From positions 558,001-622,000 of the forward strand of contig NZ_FNVQ01000002.1 of the NCBI RefSeq assembly GCF_900108065.1: a stretch of DNA of 64,000 bases, read 5' to 3'. Below are positions 37,422-46,910 of this stretch, one piece after another. Source of the stretch: Marinobacterium lutimaris. Its GTDB lineage: Bacteria > Pseudomonadota > Gammaproteobacteria > Pseudomonadales > Balneatricaceae. Positions within the stretch are counted from its first letter, which is position 1. Each line of letters begins with the position of its first letter. A program made the position numbers and the translations under genes. Under the pieces are notes generated by a model. The model had not been told where the DNA came from. It saw nothing but the letters and a program-made list of their open reading frames with translations, and did no database searches.

Positions 37422-38509
37422 CCCTTTTCCCCCAGTCGACCTAGCTGATATTCACCACTGAGCACCCGCTGCCACCATTCCGGATTATCCAGGTACCACT
37501 CCACGGTTTTGCGGATACCGCTCTCGAACGACTCCTGCGGTACCCAGCCCAACTCTCGCTGTATCTTGCCGGCATCGATTGCGTAACGTACATCATGCCC
37601 CGGACGGTCTTTTACAAAGGTAATGAGATCACGGTAGTGCGCTATCGGCTCATCTGAAGACCAGTCAGTAGATGCAAAAGTCCCCGGCGCGACCATTTCC
37701 TGCAGCAAATCGCAGATGGTTTCTACAACCTCAAGGTTACGTTTCTCGTTGTGGCCACCAATATTGTAGGTCTCACCAACCGCACCTTCTGTGGCTACCT
37801 TCACCAGAGCACGAGCGTGGTCCTCCACATAGAGCCAGTCGCGAATCTGATTGCCATCACCATACACCGGCAACGGCTTACCGGAGAGCGCATTGAGTAT
37901 CATGTGAGGTATCAGCTTCTCCGGGAAATGATAAGGCCCGTAGTTGTTGGAGCAGTTGGTTACCAGCGTGGGCAGGCCATAAGTACGTTGCCAAGCGCGC
38001 ACCAGGTGATCAGAACTTGCCTTGGAAGCAGAATATGGCGAACTCGGCTCGTAAGAGGTCGTCTCGGTGAACAGATCATCTGTACCTTCCAGATCACCGT
38101 AAACTTCATCGGTGGAAATGTGGTGGAAACGAAACCCTGCCTTTTCATCATTGCCCAGCCCGGACCAAAACCGCCGTGTTGCCTCCAGCAGTGTATAGGT
38201 ACCGACCACATTGGTCTCGATAAACGCTGCCGGACCGTCAATGGAACGATCCACATGGCTTTCAGCGGCCAGGTGCATCACATGGGTCGGTTTGAACTCG
38301 GCAAAAACACGATCCAGCCCTGCAGCATCGCAGATATCAACTTGATCGAACCGGTACCTGGAGGAATCGGTCACTCCGCTAAGAGACTCAAGGTTGCCTG
38401 CGTAGGTAAGTTTATCCAGGCAAGCTACCTGGCTGTCGGTATTTTCAATCAAGTGCCGCACAACGGCCGAGCCGATAAAACCTGCACCACCGGTTACTAA
38501 AATTCTCAT
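37418..38509 (-). CDS. rfbB: dTDP-glucose 4,6-dehydratase
   Basis: A 363-residue SDR that converts dTDP-glucose to the 4-keto-6-deoxy intermediate. [60 protein letters not shown] (Tyr-x3-Lys) and [20 protein letters not shown] are diagnostic. The open frame reaches 38620, but the ATG at 38509 begins exactly at the NAD motif and has TTTAGG upstream. First of the four rml genes, 16 bp after the glycosyltransferase gene. Confidence 0.96.
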   Translation of the reverse strand: MRILVTGGAGFIGSAVVRHLIENTDSQVACLDKLTYAGNLESLSGVTDSSRYRFDQVDICDAAGLDRVFAEFKPTHVMHLAAESHVDRSIDGPAAFIETNVVGTYTLLEATRRFWSGLGNDEKAGFRFHHISTDEVYGDLEGTDDLFTETTSYEPSSPYSASKASSDHLVRAWQRTYGLPTLVTNCSNNYGPYHFPEKLIPHMILNALSGKPLPVYGDGNQIRDWLYVEDHARALVKVATEGAVGETYNIGGHNEKRNLEVVETICDLLQEMVAPGTFASTDWSSDEPIAHYRDLITFVKDRPGHDVRYAIDAGKIQRELGWVPQESFESGIRKTVEWYLDNPEWWQRVLSGEYQLGRLGEKG

Positions 38510-38525
38510 AATGCCTAAACTGCCC

Positions 38526-39635
38526 TCAGTTTTCCGGATGCCAGGAAACCAGCAACTCTTCATACTCTGTAAGGATCTGTTGCCAAGTAAACCGCTCGAC
38601 AAAGCGTTTGCGACTGGCACTCTTCATCAGATTTTTCGTCTCGGTATCTGGCAACAGGCGCTCAAATAGCACGGCACACTCATCCTCATCTTTGAAATAG
38701 GCGGCGCCCTCTCCTGCAACCCAGCGATTGAAATGATTGTCCTGCGCAATGACCGCAGAGCCGGCACCCAGTGCCTCAACCAGCGATGGGTTTGTCCCCC
38801 CTACACGATGACCATGCAGATAGAACGCGGAATAAAACCGTAAAGCTCGAACCACTGCCGGTTCATAAATTGCCCCGGGGAAAATAACTTCGTCACTGGC
38901 CGCCGCCATGACGTCCCGATGATACGAGTTACCCTCTGGCCGAAAGTTACCAAGCACAACCAGTTTGTGCGCACGCGGCTTTCGGCTGAAAGCGCGTACC
39001 ATTTCCAGAAACGAGTTTTCCGGCTCCGGACGCGCAATGATCACAGAGAAACATTCCGGCTCGATCCCGAAGGTTTTTAACTGCTCGGAATCCCCTTCTA
39101 CGACCTCATCACCGCCGTAAGGAATCATAGTAATTTTGCGACCGCTCACTCGCGTTTCAAGATGCGCCTTGATTTTTGGATGGTCGGCGACCAAGTGATT
39201 GCCGATCCAGCACCCCGCACGCTCGTTTAGCCAGAACCAGGTTTTCGCGACCCAGCCCCACTTGTCCCGTTTCCATTCAATGCCATCCATATTGATGACA
39301 TTCACCTGCCCCTTTACCCGTTGCAAAAGGTTGAAAATGGCTGTGTTATAGCCCAGCGTAAGAAACAGGCCATCTCTTGAAAGCGCATGTCTGGTTGCTT
39401 TCCAATCAAAAATAATGGTGCCTGCTGCTCCGGAACGACTTACCGGAATATGGATACGGCGCACACCCTGCCAATAACTCTCAGACAGATTACCGTCACC
39501 TTCTTCCTGACAGTAAACCGTCACATCCCACCCCTTTTCGACTAGAAAAAGTGAGAGTTTTTCAGCAAATGACTCGAAGCCTCCATGCTGCGCAGGTACT
39601 CCACGAATACCTAGAATATTAAGCTTTAAATCCAT
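38526..39635 (-). CDS. DUF1972-type glycosyltransferase, probably a rhamnosyltransferase
   Basis: A 369-residue GT-B enzyme. [20 protein letters not shown] is the N-terminal signature of the DUF1972 family, which includes Cps2T-type beta-1,4-rhamnosyltransferases. The donor half has [20 protein letters not shown] (~195) and [20 protein letters not shown] (~280), the E-motif region. Placement directly before rmlBACD fits transfer of rhamnose, but specificity is inferred. The ATG at 39635 overlaps the previous gene's stop (TGATG). Confidence 0.8.
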   Translation of the reverse strand: MDLKLNILGIRGVPAQHGGFESFAEKLSLFLVEKGWDVTVYCQEEGDGNLSESYWQGVRRIHIPVSRSGAAGTIIFDWKATRHALSRDGLFLTLGYNTAIFNLLQRVKGQVNVINMDGIEWKRDKWGWVAKTWFWLNERAGCWIGNHLVADHPKIKAHLETRVSGRKITMIPYGGDEVVEGDSEQLKTFGIEPECFSVIIARPEPENSFLEMVRAFSRKPRAHKLVVLGNFRPEGNSYHRDVMAAASDEVIFPGAIYEPAVVRALRFYSAFYLHGHRVGGTNPSLVEALGAGSAVIAQDNHFNRWVAGEGAAYFKDEDECAVLFERLLPDTETKNLMKSASRKRFVERFTWQQILTEYEELLVSWHPEN

Positions 39636-40903
39636 CAATCTATTTTTCTCTTAAATAGAGTCGTAAAAAACCCAAACACGAAGAAAACTAAAATTGATGG
39701 TAATACGAGACAGAAACCCAGTATTCCAAACAATCTGCGGGCAAATGACATTGGCGACTCGTCCACATAGCCAATTAATTTACTGGCAAAACGAGCCCAG
39801 TAAAAATCCGGGGCCAATTCAGACATACAACGGCGCATATTTGCAACCTGCTCTGGAGACTGACTCAACCTCAGAAGCGTTGCAGACAATTCCGACTGGA
39901 GAGCAACAACCCCTGCTTTCGACTGATCTAGCCGGCGTCCCCACTCATCGTCCCTGTTTTGGACAATAGGCAGCCCCAGGGTAAGACAGTCAAAATTTCG
40001 AGTCCTGGAAGCGTAGTCGTTTTCATACCCCTCCCCTCCCCAGACAAGGGAGATATCGAAGCCACTCCAAAATTCGAAGCGCTGGGAAAAATCCACCCAA
40101 GGTAGAAAAAGAATATTTTCTCTATATTCAGGGTCGACGAAGGCGAGCAACTCCTGCCGTCGCTTTTCATCGACACCAAAGAACACAATTTTAAGTCGCT
40201 TATTTCTGCCAATCGCCTTTGATACTTCAGCGAGCACCGCGCCCAGATCGAACCAGCCATAGGTACCCCCTAACCAGCCGATCAAAAAATCGTCATCGGT
40301 GATCAGGGTGCCTCCCAGTTCCGCCAATCGCTTCCGGCCACTCTCTTTTGACCAACCCAGATGTTCGCTACACCCAAAAGGAATCACCTTTATGCGGGAA
40401 AACTCATGGGTCAGGAAAAACGGGGCGGCTATCCCCCGGAACAGGTCCAGCTGGCGTTTGTTGGCGACGATAACAAGGTTGAATACTGATGCACCCAACA
40501 GGCTACGAGCCACGTTAAAGTATGCTTTGATCAACAGTTTGAGCGATAAAGGGCCGCCAGTATTCCGAATCACTTCATCGAGTTCTATCCAGTGAGGTAC
40601 GTAACCATCAAGAACGACACGCTTGCCCAGAAGCCCCGACAGCATAGCCAGCAATAGCACTATTGGCCCGCCACCGTGAAGGACAATAACATCGGCTTTC
40701 AGAAGGCTTTTAATCAGTAGCCAAAGGTTCGCAACCGGTACAAAACCCACGTTCTCCGGGACTCCCAGGCTATCTCCTGAGCGACCGCACAACGAAACGT
40801 CATGGTTCAATTTCACCAATTCACGCGCAAGGGCGGCATAACGCATCTCGGGCCCCCTCAGGGCGGCACCATAGTCACCTTTGTATAACAGCAAAAACCT
40901 CAT
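39635..40903 (-). CDS. Glycosyltransferase (GT-B fold) with C-terminal membrane anchor
   Basis: A 422-residue protein. MRFLLLYKGDYGAALRGPEM is the N-terminal strand; DFLIGWLGGTYGWFDLGAVL (~235) and FDISLVWGGEGYENDYASRT (~310) belong to the donor-binding half, with TLGLPIVQNRDDEWGRRL after them. A hydrophobic segment near the C-terminus (LFGILGFCLVLPSILVFFVF) suggests anchoring to the inner membrane. Donor and acceptor are unknown. It lies in operon A between wzy and the DUF1972 gene. Confidence 0.72.
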   Translation of the reverse strand: MRFLLLYKGDYGAALRGPEMRYAALARELVKLNHDVSLCGRSGDSLGVPENVGFVPVANLWLLIKSLLKADVIVLHGGGPIVLLLAMLSGLLGKRVVLDGYVPHWIELDEVIRNTGGPLSLKLLIKAYFNVARSLLGASVFNLVIVANKRQLDLFRGIAAPFFLTHEFSRIKVIPFGCSEHLGWSKESGRKRLAELGGTLITDDDFLIGWLGGTYGWFDLGAVLAEVSKAIGRNKRLKIVFFGVDEKRRQELLAFVDPEYRENILFLPWVDFSQRFEFWSGFDISLVWGGEGYENDYASRTRNFDCLTLGLPIVQNRDDEWGRRLDQSKAGVVALQSELSATLLRLSQSPEQVANMRRCMSELAPDFYWARFASKLIGYVDESPMSFARRLFGILGFCLVLPSILVFFVFGFFTTLFKRKID

Positions 40904-40971
40904 ACAGCCCTCTTAGTCCAAAAACCCGGTACTACACGAACCACTCCCAGCTTTGACTGAGCCATTAAATA

Positions 40972-42183
40972 TCAGTTCTCGGCATACGAGGCTTCATCGG
41001 GGACGCTACGCCTAAGGAAAAACACGCAATAAAAAGCAAAGGCTCCGATCGCAACAAACGATATAAAATAAACATATATATAAACATAGAAAAATATTAG
41101 AGTATATAAATATAAAATTGAGTATAGAAGTGTAAATCGGCGATCCATTTTTGCCTTCCGGTACACGGCCCCAAGCAGTACCGCCAAAGAAAAGCTACCC
41201 AAGAAAACGCCAAAAGCGCCAAAATCAACATAGAAATTAGACACAAATGTAGACGTCAGCTCCGCATAAAAATCAATACCCAACATTTGATTTTTATAAG
41301 TACCGAAATCCATTTGATGCCCAGGCAATAGGGAGTAAAAGGCATAAAACGTATACCGCCCCCCTTCGAGCCCATCCAGACCCGCCTCCACCAACCAATC
41401 AAAAACCATAAACCCATAGGTCAAGGTTAGATAGAGAGGATAAACAGCATATTTTATCGCAGAAGGCTCTCCGATAAGCTGCTCATCGATCATCCCCATA
41501 TAATCGACACCAAAAGCGATCTCTCTATAAAATTTCATCAGTACAAATGCAGATATAAAAACACACCCAGCAATTGTCCATTTAAGGCTTATCATTCGAT
41601 CACGATTAAGCACAAAAAATATGCACAGTATCGCAAGCATCAACATAAAATCAGATCGATTTCCGGTGAGCGATAGTAAAAAGAAACCAAACAAACCGAC
41701 CAGAAAGACTTGAATTCTGACAAGACCTTGATCAAACGATGCAGTCACAATGAGCAGGCTAGAAACTATGCCAAGAGAAATCGCCAACAGATGCACATAG
41801 CCATTAACTTGCATGCTAAATCTTAATGACTCAACATCTTTCGACAGAATCGGAATACCACCAAGCAGATAAAATTCATAGAACAAGCAAGCACAGGCTA
41901 GAAAAAACCATGAAAAAAGCCCCCACAATAGTATAGGCCTATGTACCAATCTTACCTGACTCACCGGAACCGATTTGGTCCGAAAAAAACAGTTTTTCAG
42001 CAACCAAAGAAGATAGCAGCTTACTAAACCCACAAAAAAAGCCAGTACAGCAATCAAAATCAAGCTTTCAGTTTTCTCAGAAATATTACCAACAGTGTAA
42101 ACAAACTCTATTTTTGTAAGCAGATATGGAAATACAAACCCCATAAAGAAGGCAAATCCTGGCCTTGAATAAAAATAATTCAT
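40972..42183 (-). CDS. wzy: Wzy-type O-antigen/capsule polymerase
   Basis: A 403-residue protein with about 10-12 hydrophobic segments and little other sequence. The segment LLGGIPILSKDVESLRFSMQ (~110) and LTGNRSDFMLMLAI (~170) match the periplasmic-loop and RSD-type motifs of oligosaccharide-repeat polymerases; a large loop follows around residue 270. Wzy joins lipid-linked repeats in the periplasm. It is the only polymerase candidate in the window, so operon B has none of its own. Its ATG overlaps the flippase stop (ATGA). AT content is higher than in the flanking sugar genes. Confidence 0.82.
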   Translation of the reverse strand: MNYFYSRPGFAFFMGFVFPYLLTKIEFVYTVGNISEKTESLILIAVLAFFVGLVSCYLLWLLKNCFFRTKSVPVSQVRLVHRPILLWGLFSWFFLACACLFYEFYLLGGIPILSKDVESLRFSMQVNGYVHLLAISLGIVSSLLIVTASFDQGLVRIQVFLVGLFGFFLLSLTGNRSDFMLMLAILCIFFVLNRDRMISLKWTIAGCVFISAFVLMKFYREIAFGVDYMGMIDEQLIGEPSAIKYAVYPLYLTLTYGFMVFDWLVEAGLDGLEGGRYTFYAFYSLLPGHQMDFGTYKNQMLGIDFYAELTSTFVSNFYVDFGAFGVFLGSFSLAVLLGAVYRKAKMDRRFTLLYSILYLYTLIFFYVYIYVYFISFVAIGAFAFYCVFFLRRSVPDEASYAEN

Positions 42184-43448
42184 TTCCAGAACTCCAGGCG
42201 TGAATATTTAAGAAACTCCAACAACAACCAATCTATCAAGCATCTCAGGGCCCAAACGACAGCCACCCCTTCTAATCCGAAACCTTTTTCAATCACAATA
42301 AATATGGCGACCAGATAGAATGGCACTTCCGCAAGATGAAGCAACGCTGTCACCTTAGATTTCCCCGCCGCCTGCAGGATATTATAGGGGACACTTCCCA
42401 TGGAGTTCACTAGAACGCCACAAAGAATAATCAGGAATATAACATAGCTTTTTTCCTGATATTCCTGTCCCACCCAAAGATTCAAAAAATACTCACCAAA
42501 AAAATAAACACCAACAATTACTGGAAGAACAAGAAGAAAATTAGCGATATACGAGTATTTCTGCAGCCTTATAATTTCATTTTTATTTTTATCATGAATC
42601 AGCGCACTGATTCTTGGAAACATAACCGCGCCAATGGAAGCAGGTACGAGAAGTAATTTTGTCGCCATTTCATAGGGTACGGTATAAAACGAAACAACCG
42701 CCATGGATATCATCGAACCGATGATAAAACGATCGAAATACACCATCACCGGACTGATAGTGTTGGATAGCGTCATCCACCCGCCAAAACCTAGCAAGCG
42801 ATAAATATTCTGTTTGGATACCGAAAGATAGGAAAAAGAGACGAGCTTTCTTACGCCTGACCAGTAGTACAAACAAAGCAATACCCTGGCGAATACCAAC
42901 GAGACAACGGCATAGAAAAAATTGCCGAAGAGATGAAAAAACAATAGAGGCCCCAGAAACATCCATATACCCAGAGGGATCCTCCCAATTGAAACCAGCT
43001 TGAACTTCTCAAACCCTTCAAGCACGCCACGTAATCCCGTTGCCCAGACGGTAAAAGCGACTGCCAGCCCGGTCACTTGCAGCGCAGCCTGAGCAGTATC
43101 GACCAGATCCGCGGCTATGTTAAATACGTTGCGGCTCAGATAACTCGCGCTGAGCAGAACCAGACAGCCAGCGACAAAGCCGGCCACTAGCACAACAGCC
43201 ATACCCGTTGAGTACAGCTGGTCGACCTCATTTTCATCGCCAGCAGCCCGTGCCCGGGCGATGCTTTGGGTCAGCGCACGTCCAATACCAAGATCGAACA
43301 GGGTGAAATACCCAATAAACATCCAGAGGATAGTGAGAAAACCAAAAAGTTCGTTGCCAAACTGGGTCACCATTAAGGGAATAGCATAGAGACCCGCCAA
43401 CAATGGCAGAAAGTTTCCGGCAAAAACCCAGGCTAACTTACTCTTCAC
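42180..43448 (-). CDS. wzx: Wzx-type polysaccharide flippase (operon A)
   Basis: A 422-residue MOP-superfamily flippase with about 12 helices. FTLFDLGIGRALTQSIARAR (~50) and GFGGWMTLSNTISPVMVYFD (~220), then RFIIGSMISMAVVSFYTVPY, align well with the operon B flippase, so the two are paralogues. It starts with GTG. A 227-bp gap without a gene separates it from ugd upstream; the gap holds only an 8-bp partial ops-like core (43567-43574). Confidence 0.88.
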   Translation of the reverse strand: MKSKLAWVFAGNFLPLLAGLYAIPLMVTQFGNELFGFLTILWMFIGYFTLFDLGIGRALTQSIARARAAGDENEVDQLYSTGMAVVLVAGFVAGCLVLLSASYLSRNVFNIAADLVDTAQAALQVTGLAVAFTVWATGLRGVLEGFEKFKLVSIGRIPLGIWMFLGPLLFFHLFGNFFYAVVSLVFARVLLCLYYWSGVRKLVSFSYLSVSKQNIYRLLGFGGWMTLSNTISPVMVYFDRFIIGSMISMAVVSFYTVPYEMATKLLLVPASIGAVMFPRISALIHDKNKNEIIRLQKYSYIANFLLVLPVIVGVYFFGEYFLNLWVGQEYQEKSYVIFLIILCGVLVNSMGSVPYNILQAAGKSKVTALLHLAEVPFYLVAIFIVIEKGFGLEGVAVVWALRCLIDWLLLEFLKYSRLEFWK

Positions 43449-43675
43449 CCAACGCCCTTAGTGGAATACTGGTTCAAACTGGACAAGAAAACTCATTCAA
43501 AGTGGCAGAAACTCAGGAGTATCAAGGTTTTAGCGCTGGGTCACCAAGGTTTCTCCCGCAATAAAAACGCTACCAGTGCCGTAATGAGCTTCTTCTGTTC
43601 ATATACAGAAAGGCTGGAGCAGTTAATTCCCATTAAGCTCCTACCCTTCTGAAATAAACCTTATTGATTAAATAC

Positions 43676-44842
43676 TTAATCGTTACCAAAAAGATCTCGC
43701 GTATAGACCTTATCGATCACATCACTAAGATCATCGGCACGCCGGTTCGCGATAATCACGTCACTCACCTGCTTGAACTCTTCCAGGTTATCGATCACGC
43801 GGGAATGAAAGAACTCCGCCTGTTCAAGAACAGGCTCGTACACCACCACCTCAATCCCTTTTGCCTTGATACGCTTCATCACGCCCTGAATAGCAGATGC
43901 ACGGAAGTTATCGGAGCCGGACTTCATCACCAGGCGATAAATGCCAACGACCTTTGGCCCCTTGGCAAGAACGCTATTTGCAATAAAGTCTTTGCGGGTG
44001 GAGTTCGCATCGACGACAGCGCGGATCATGTTGCTGGGTACATCCGCGTAGTTTGCCAACAGCTGCTTGGTATCCTTCGGCAGGCAATAGCCGCCGTAAC
44101 CAAAACTCGGGTTGTTGTAGTGGCTACCGATACGCGGATCAAGGGAAACACCATCGATGATCTGACGGGTATCCAGACCGTGAGTGGCTGCGTAGGAATC
44201 CAGCTCATTGAAGTAGGCGACACGCATCGCCAGGTAGGTGTTCGCAAAGAGCTTGATCGCTTCCGCTTCCGTGCTCTCGGTGAAAAGCACAGGAATATTT
44301 TCCTTGATAGCGCCCTGCTTGAGCAGCTCTGCGAATTTTTCCGCTCGGGCGCTCCGCTCACCTACGACAATGCGTGACGGGTGCAGATTGTCATACAGTG
44401 CCTTGCCTTCCCGCAGAAACTCCGGCGAGAAAATCAAGTTGCTCGCACCGAACCGCTCGCAGGCTTCTTTGGTGTAACCGACCGGCACTGTAGATTTAAT
44501 AACCATTACCGCTTCAGGGTTGATTGCCATCACATCCCGTATCACAGACTCTACACTGCCGGTGTTGAAATAATTCGTTTCGGGGTCGTAATCGGTTGGC
44601 GTTGCGATAACCACATAATCAGCTCCACTGAAAGCGGCAGCTTTATCCGTAGTCGCCAGCAAATCCAGTTCGCGCTCAGCCAGGAAGGTTTCGATCTCCC
44701 TGTCCTCAATCGGTGATTTGCGCGCATTGATCAGGTCAACCTTCTCCTGCACGATATCCAGAGCTACGACCTCGTTGTGCTGTGCCAACAACACCGCATT
44801 TGAAAGCCCGACGTAGCCAGTTCCCGCTACTGCAATTTTCAC
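43676..44842 (-). CDS. ugd: UDP-glucose 6-dehydrogenase
   Basis: A 388-residue enzyme that oxidises UDP-glucose to UDP-glucuronate with two NAD+. [20 protein letters not shown] is the Rossmann motif, [20 protein letters not shown] carries the catalytic Glu, [20 protein letters not shown] the Lys and Asn, and [20 protein letters not shown] the catalytic Cys and Asp. Length and sequence closely match E. coli Ugd (388). The GTG start overlaps the epimerase stop (GTGA), so its product feeds the UDP-GlcA 4-epimerase encoded just upstream. All catalytic residues are intact, unlike the gene at 55524. Confidence 0.97.
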   Translation of the reverse strand: MKIAVAGTGYVGLSNAVLLAQHNEVVALDIVQEKVDLINARKSPIEDREIETFLAERELDLLATTDKAAAFSGADYVVIATPTDYDPETNYFNTGSVESVIRDVMAINPEAVMVIKSTVPVGYTKEACERFGASNLIFSPEFLREGKALYDNLHPSRIVVGERSARAEKFAELLKQGAIKENIPVLFTESTEAEAIKLFANTYLAMRVAYFNELDSYAATHGLDTRQIIDGVSLDPRIGSHYNNPSFGYGGYCLPKDTKQLLANYADVPSNMIRAVVDANSTRKDFIANSVLAKGPKVVGIYRLVMKSGSDNFRASAIQGVMKRIKAKGIEVVVYEPVLEQAEFFHSRVIDNLEEFKQVSDVIIANRRADDLSDVIDKVYTRDLFGND

Positions 44843-45810
44843 TGAGACGCGCTCCTGTACTCTTTGTACCAGTTTACAAATTGATTCATGCCGTCCTCGA
44901 TGTTCATCGACGGCTTATAGCCCACCGCCTCTTCAAGACGCCTGGTATCGGCAAAAGTTCTTGGGACATCGCCCGGTTGCATCGGCAGGTATATTTTCTC
45001 GGCCTCAATACCGCAAGCCGACTCAACGGCCCTTATAAACCTCGCAAGCTCTATGGGCTGGTTGTTACCGATATTAAACAGTGCGTAGGGGGTTATTCCT
45101 TGAGGCCGGACATCCTGAATACGTATTACGCCCTCTACAATGTCATCAATGAAGGTAAAGTCCCTCAGCATGCGGCCTTCGTTAAATACATTGATGGGCT
45201 CCCCCCTCATGATCGCTTCGGCAAAGAGCCAGGGCGCCATATCGGGCCTTCCTGCGGGACCGTATACGGTAAAGAAACGCAGCCCCGTGGTCGGGATGCC
45301 ATAAAGTGACGAGTAGGAGTGAGCCATTAACTCGTTCGCCTTCTTCGTCGCGGCATAGAGTGACACCGGGTTATCAACCCAATCGTCCTCGCTGAAAGGG
45401 ACCTTCTCATTGGCGCCGTATACCGAGCTCGAGGAGGCATAGACCAGGTGATCAACCGGATGATGACGACAGCCTTCCAGGATGGTCATCATTCCGACCA
45501 GGTTACTGTCTACATAGTCAAAGGGAGCTTTCAACGAGTGCCGGACGCCAGCCTGGGCGGCCAGATGTATGACACGATCAAATTTTTCGGCAGCAAATAG
45601 ACCGGCTATACCGGCACGGTCCGCCAGATCCATCTTCACGAATCGGAACTGATCGTATGGCTTCAGCCAACTCAAACGGTAAGCTTTCAATCCAGGATCG
45701 TAATAGCTGTTCAGGCTGTCCAGCCCAACAACCTCATGTCCCGCCTCAAGCAGGCGTTTAGCCGTATAACTGCCAATAAACCCGGCAGCCCCCGTGACAA
45801 GATACTTCAA
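44839..45810 (-). CDS. UDP-glucuronate 4-epimerase
   Basis: About 323 residues. An extended SDR that interconverts UDP-GlcA and UDP-Gal[21 protein letters not shown] is the NAD motif, [18 protein letters not shown] the Ser region, [17 protein letters not shown] the Tyr-x3-Lys, and [20 protein letters not shown] the GlcA-epimerase signature. Both possible starts are TTG: 45810 gives the canonical [13 protein letters not shown] with AAGGG nine bases upstream, while 45819 adds three residues. First gene of operon A, ~115 nt downstream of the ops element. Confidence 0.92.
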   Translation of the reverse strand: MKYLVTGAAGFIGSYTAKRLLEAGHEVVGLDSLNSYYDPGLKAYRLSWLKPYDQFRFVKMDLADRAGIAGLFAAEKFDRVIHLAAQAGVRHSLKAPFDYVDSNLVGMMTILEGCRHHPVDHLVYASSSSVYGANEKVPFSEDDWVDNPVSLYAATKKANELMAHSYSSLYGIPTTGLRFFTVYGPAGRPDMAPWLFAEAIMRGEPINVFNEGRMLRDFTFIDDIVEGVIRIQDVRPQGITPYALFNIGNNQPIELARFIRAVESACGIEAEKIYLPMQPGDVPRTFADTRRLEEAVGYKPSMNIEDGMNQFVNWYKEYRSASQ

Positions 45811-45925
45811 CCTGATCAACCCTTACCTTGTAAACGCCACAGCGCGGCGTTTACTTAAACAACCCGGCCTTTTCAGCCAGAAATCAAAACGCTGTAGTCT
45901 AAACCTCATTGATACCGAGATTTGC

Positions 45926-45937
45926 CACGCTACCGCC
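45926..45937 (-). promoter_or_regulatory. ops element (RfaH recruitment site) of operon A
   Basis: The minus strand reads GGCGGTAGCGTG, identical to the site at 33289-33300. It is preceded by caacctttg, by gggtttgagg (cctcaaaccc at 45961-45970) and by ttgtttgaa (46013-46021), the same blocks in the same order as in the operon B leader. The 348-bp gap holds this leader and the divergent rfaH promoter region; no gene is seen in it. Confidence 0.9.
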
Positions 45938-46103
45938 CAAAGGTTGAAAAATCGGGCGTTCCTCAAACCCTAAAACTCAGCTTTGCATCCGCCCCCGGAA
46001 ACCACACGGGACCTTCAAACAAATGAGTATCATTTTCATATCAACAACTTGGCTATGCATTCCATGCATTCAACCTGGTTACCGGGATTCTACAGAACTT
46101 TAG

Positions 46104-46127
46104 CCATGCTCCCCAGCACCTTATAAT
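46104..46127 (+). promoter_or_regulatory. Possible rfaH promoter
   Basis: A perfect TATAAT (46122-46127) lies 31 bp before the rfaH ATG; the -35 region about 17 bp upstream is poor (TTTAGC, three of six). The promoter call rests mainly on the -10 box. Confidence 0.4.
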
Positions 46128-46158
46128 AGACTTTTATGCATTAGAGATTGGATAGTTG

Positions 46159-46650
46159 ATGTCGGGCTATAACTGGTATGTCGTGCAGGCCAAGCCGGGC
46201 CAGACGGCTCGCGCTCAGCAAGAACTGGAAAATCAGGGTTTTGATCTGTTCGTGCCCTGGATCAGCATCGAAAAGATCAAGCGTGGTAAGCGGGTCACCG
46301 AAGAGGAGCCCCTCTTCCCCGGATATCTTTTTATCTGGCTCTCGGAAATGGACAGCAACTGGCGCCCGATCCGTTCCACACGTGGAGTAGCCCGCGTGAT
46401 CACCTTCGGAAACAAGCCCGCAGTTGTTCCGGGGGCTGTGATCGAGGCGCTGCGTAGTAAGCTGCGCTCTGACAAGGAGCCGGAGCAGGTTCTGAAATCT
46501 CAACAGAAGATCGAAATCGCCGAAGGTCCGTTCAAGGGGCTGAATGCCGTCTTTGTACAATACGATGGTGAACAAAGGGCGTTTGTTTTGCTTGAGCTAC
46601 TTGGCAAGTGGCAGCGACTGTCGATGGATCTGGGATCGATTCGGGGATAA
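46159..46650 (+). CDS. rfaH: Transcription antitermination factor RfaH
   Basis: A 163-residue NusG paralogue that binds RNA polymerase paused at ops sites, suppresses termination and recruits ribosomes on long surface-glycan operons. YNWYVVQAKPGQTARAQQEL is the NGN start, LFVPWISIEKIKRGKRVTEE and PLFPGYLFIWLSEM follow, and the linker and C-terminal domain (KIEIAEGPFKGLNAVFVQYD) complete it. Length equals E. coli RfaH (162). NusG itself is longer and sits with ribosomal genes, so RfaH is the better call. The frame opens with TTG at 46156, one codon before the ATG chosen. Encoded divergently from operon A, with two exact ops elements in the window. Confidence 0.92.
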   Translation: MSGYNWYVVQAKPGQTARAQQELENQGFDLFVPWISIEKIKRGKRVTEEEPLFPGYLFIWLSEMDSNWRPIRSTRGVARVITFGNKPAVVPGAVIEALRSKLRSDKEPEQVLKSQQKIEIAEGPFKGLNAVFVQYDGEQRAFVLLELLGKWQRLSMDLGSIRG

Positions 46651-46660
46651 TAAGGCGTGG

Positions 46661-46691
46661 CGGCAGGAGGCGCGACCTCGCGCCGGTTGGG
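46661..46691 (+). repeat. REP palindrome, subtype B
   Basis: cggcaggaggcgcgacc then tcgcgccggttggg, ten bases after the rfaH stop. It matches the subtype B elements at 11534-11561 and 11649-11678, with a slightly altered head. Confidence 0.6.
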
Positions 46692-46723
46692 CCGGCACGG
46701 CGATGATCCTTAACCAGGATGGG

Positions 46724-46744
46724 CTATCGCGACGGGGCGTCAAT
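46724..46744 (-). repeat. REP palindrome, subtype A (truncated)
   Basis: tatcgcgacggggcgtcaatg, matching the foot of subtype A (compare 2771-2788); the GTAGGAG head is missing. Confidence 0.5.
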
Positions 46745-46758
46745 GCCACCGGAAATCG

Positions 46759-46775
46759 ACCGGATCAATTCCGGT
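46759..46775 (+). terminator. Small hairpin after rfaH
   Basis: accgga (46759-46764) pairs with tccggt (46770-46775) over five bases, followed by ttcatt. Weak terminator candidate between rfaH and the Mrp promoter. Confidence 0.3.
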
Positions 46776-46780
46776 TTCAT

Positions 46781-46809
46781 TAGACTATATCGTCCTAAGT
46801 CGTTATAAA
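46781..46809 (+). promoter_or_regulatory. Sigma-70 promoter of the Mrp operon
   Basis: TAGACT (46781-46786), a 17-bp spacer and TATAAA (46804-46809), 102 bp before the mrpA ATG. Four and five of six bases match consensus. Confidence 0.5.
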
Positions 46810-46910
46810 TACGCGTTGCGTTCATGGAACGGAGATTTCCCGAACGCTCAGTAATGCTTTGCCATGATGGCGAGATTCATTGGCTCAACTGACAGGAGTT
46901 ATCCCCTGCC

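Noticed and set aside
43567-43574. A third ops-like sequence (minus strand GGTAGCGT) in the gap between ugd and the operon A flippase.
   Set aside because: Only the 8-bp core matches, the GGC head is missing, and the shared gggtttgagg and caacctt blocks are absent.
43461-43652. A 63-residue plus-strand frame in the ugd-wzx gap.
   Set aside because: No ribosome site, no recognisable motif, and no neighbour on that strand.
16980-46158. Direct repeat of the tRNA 3' end as an attachment site flanking the glycan region.
   Set aside because: No second copy of the T-arm/acceptor sequence was seen near 45-46 kb and no integrase gene is present.
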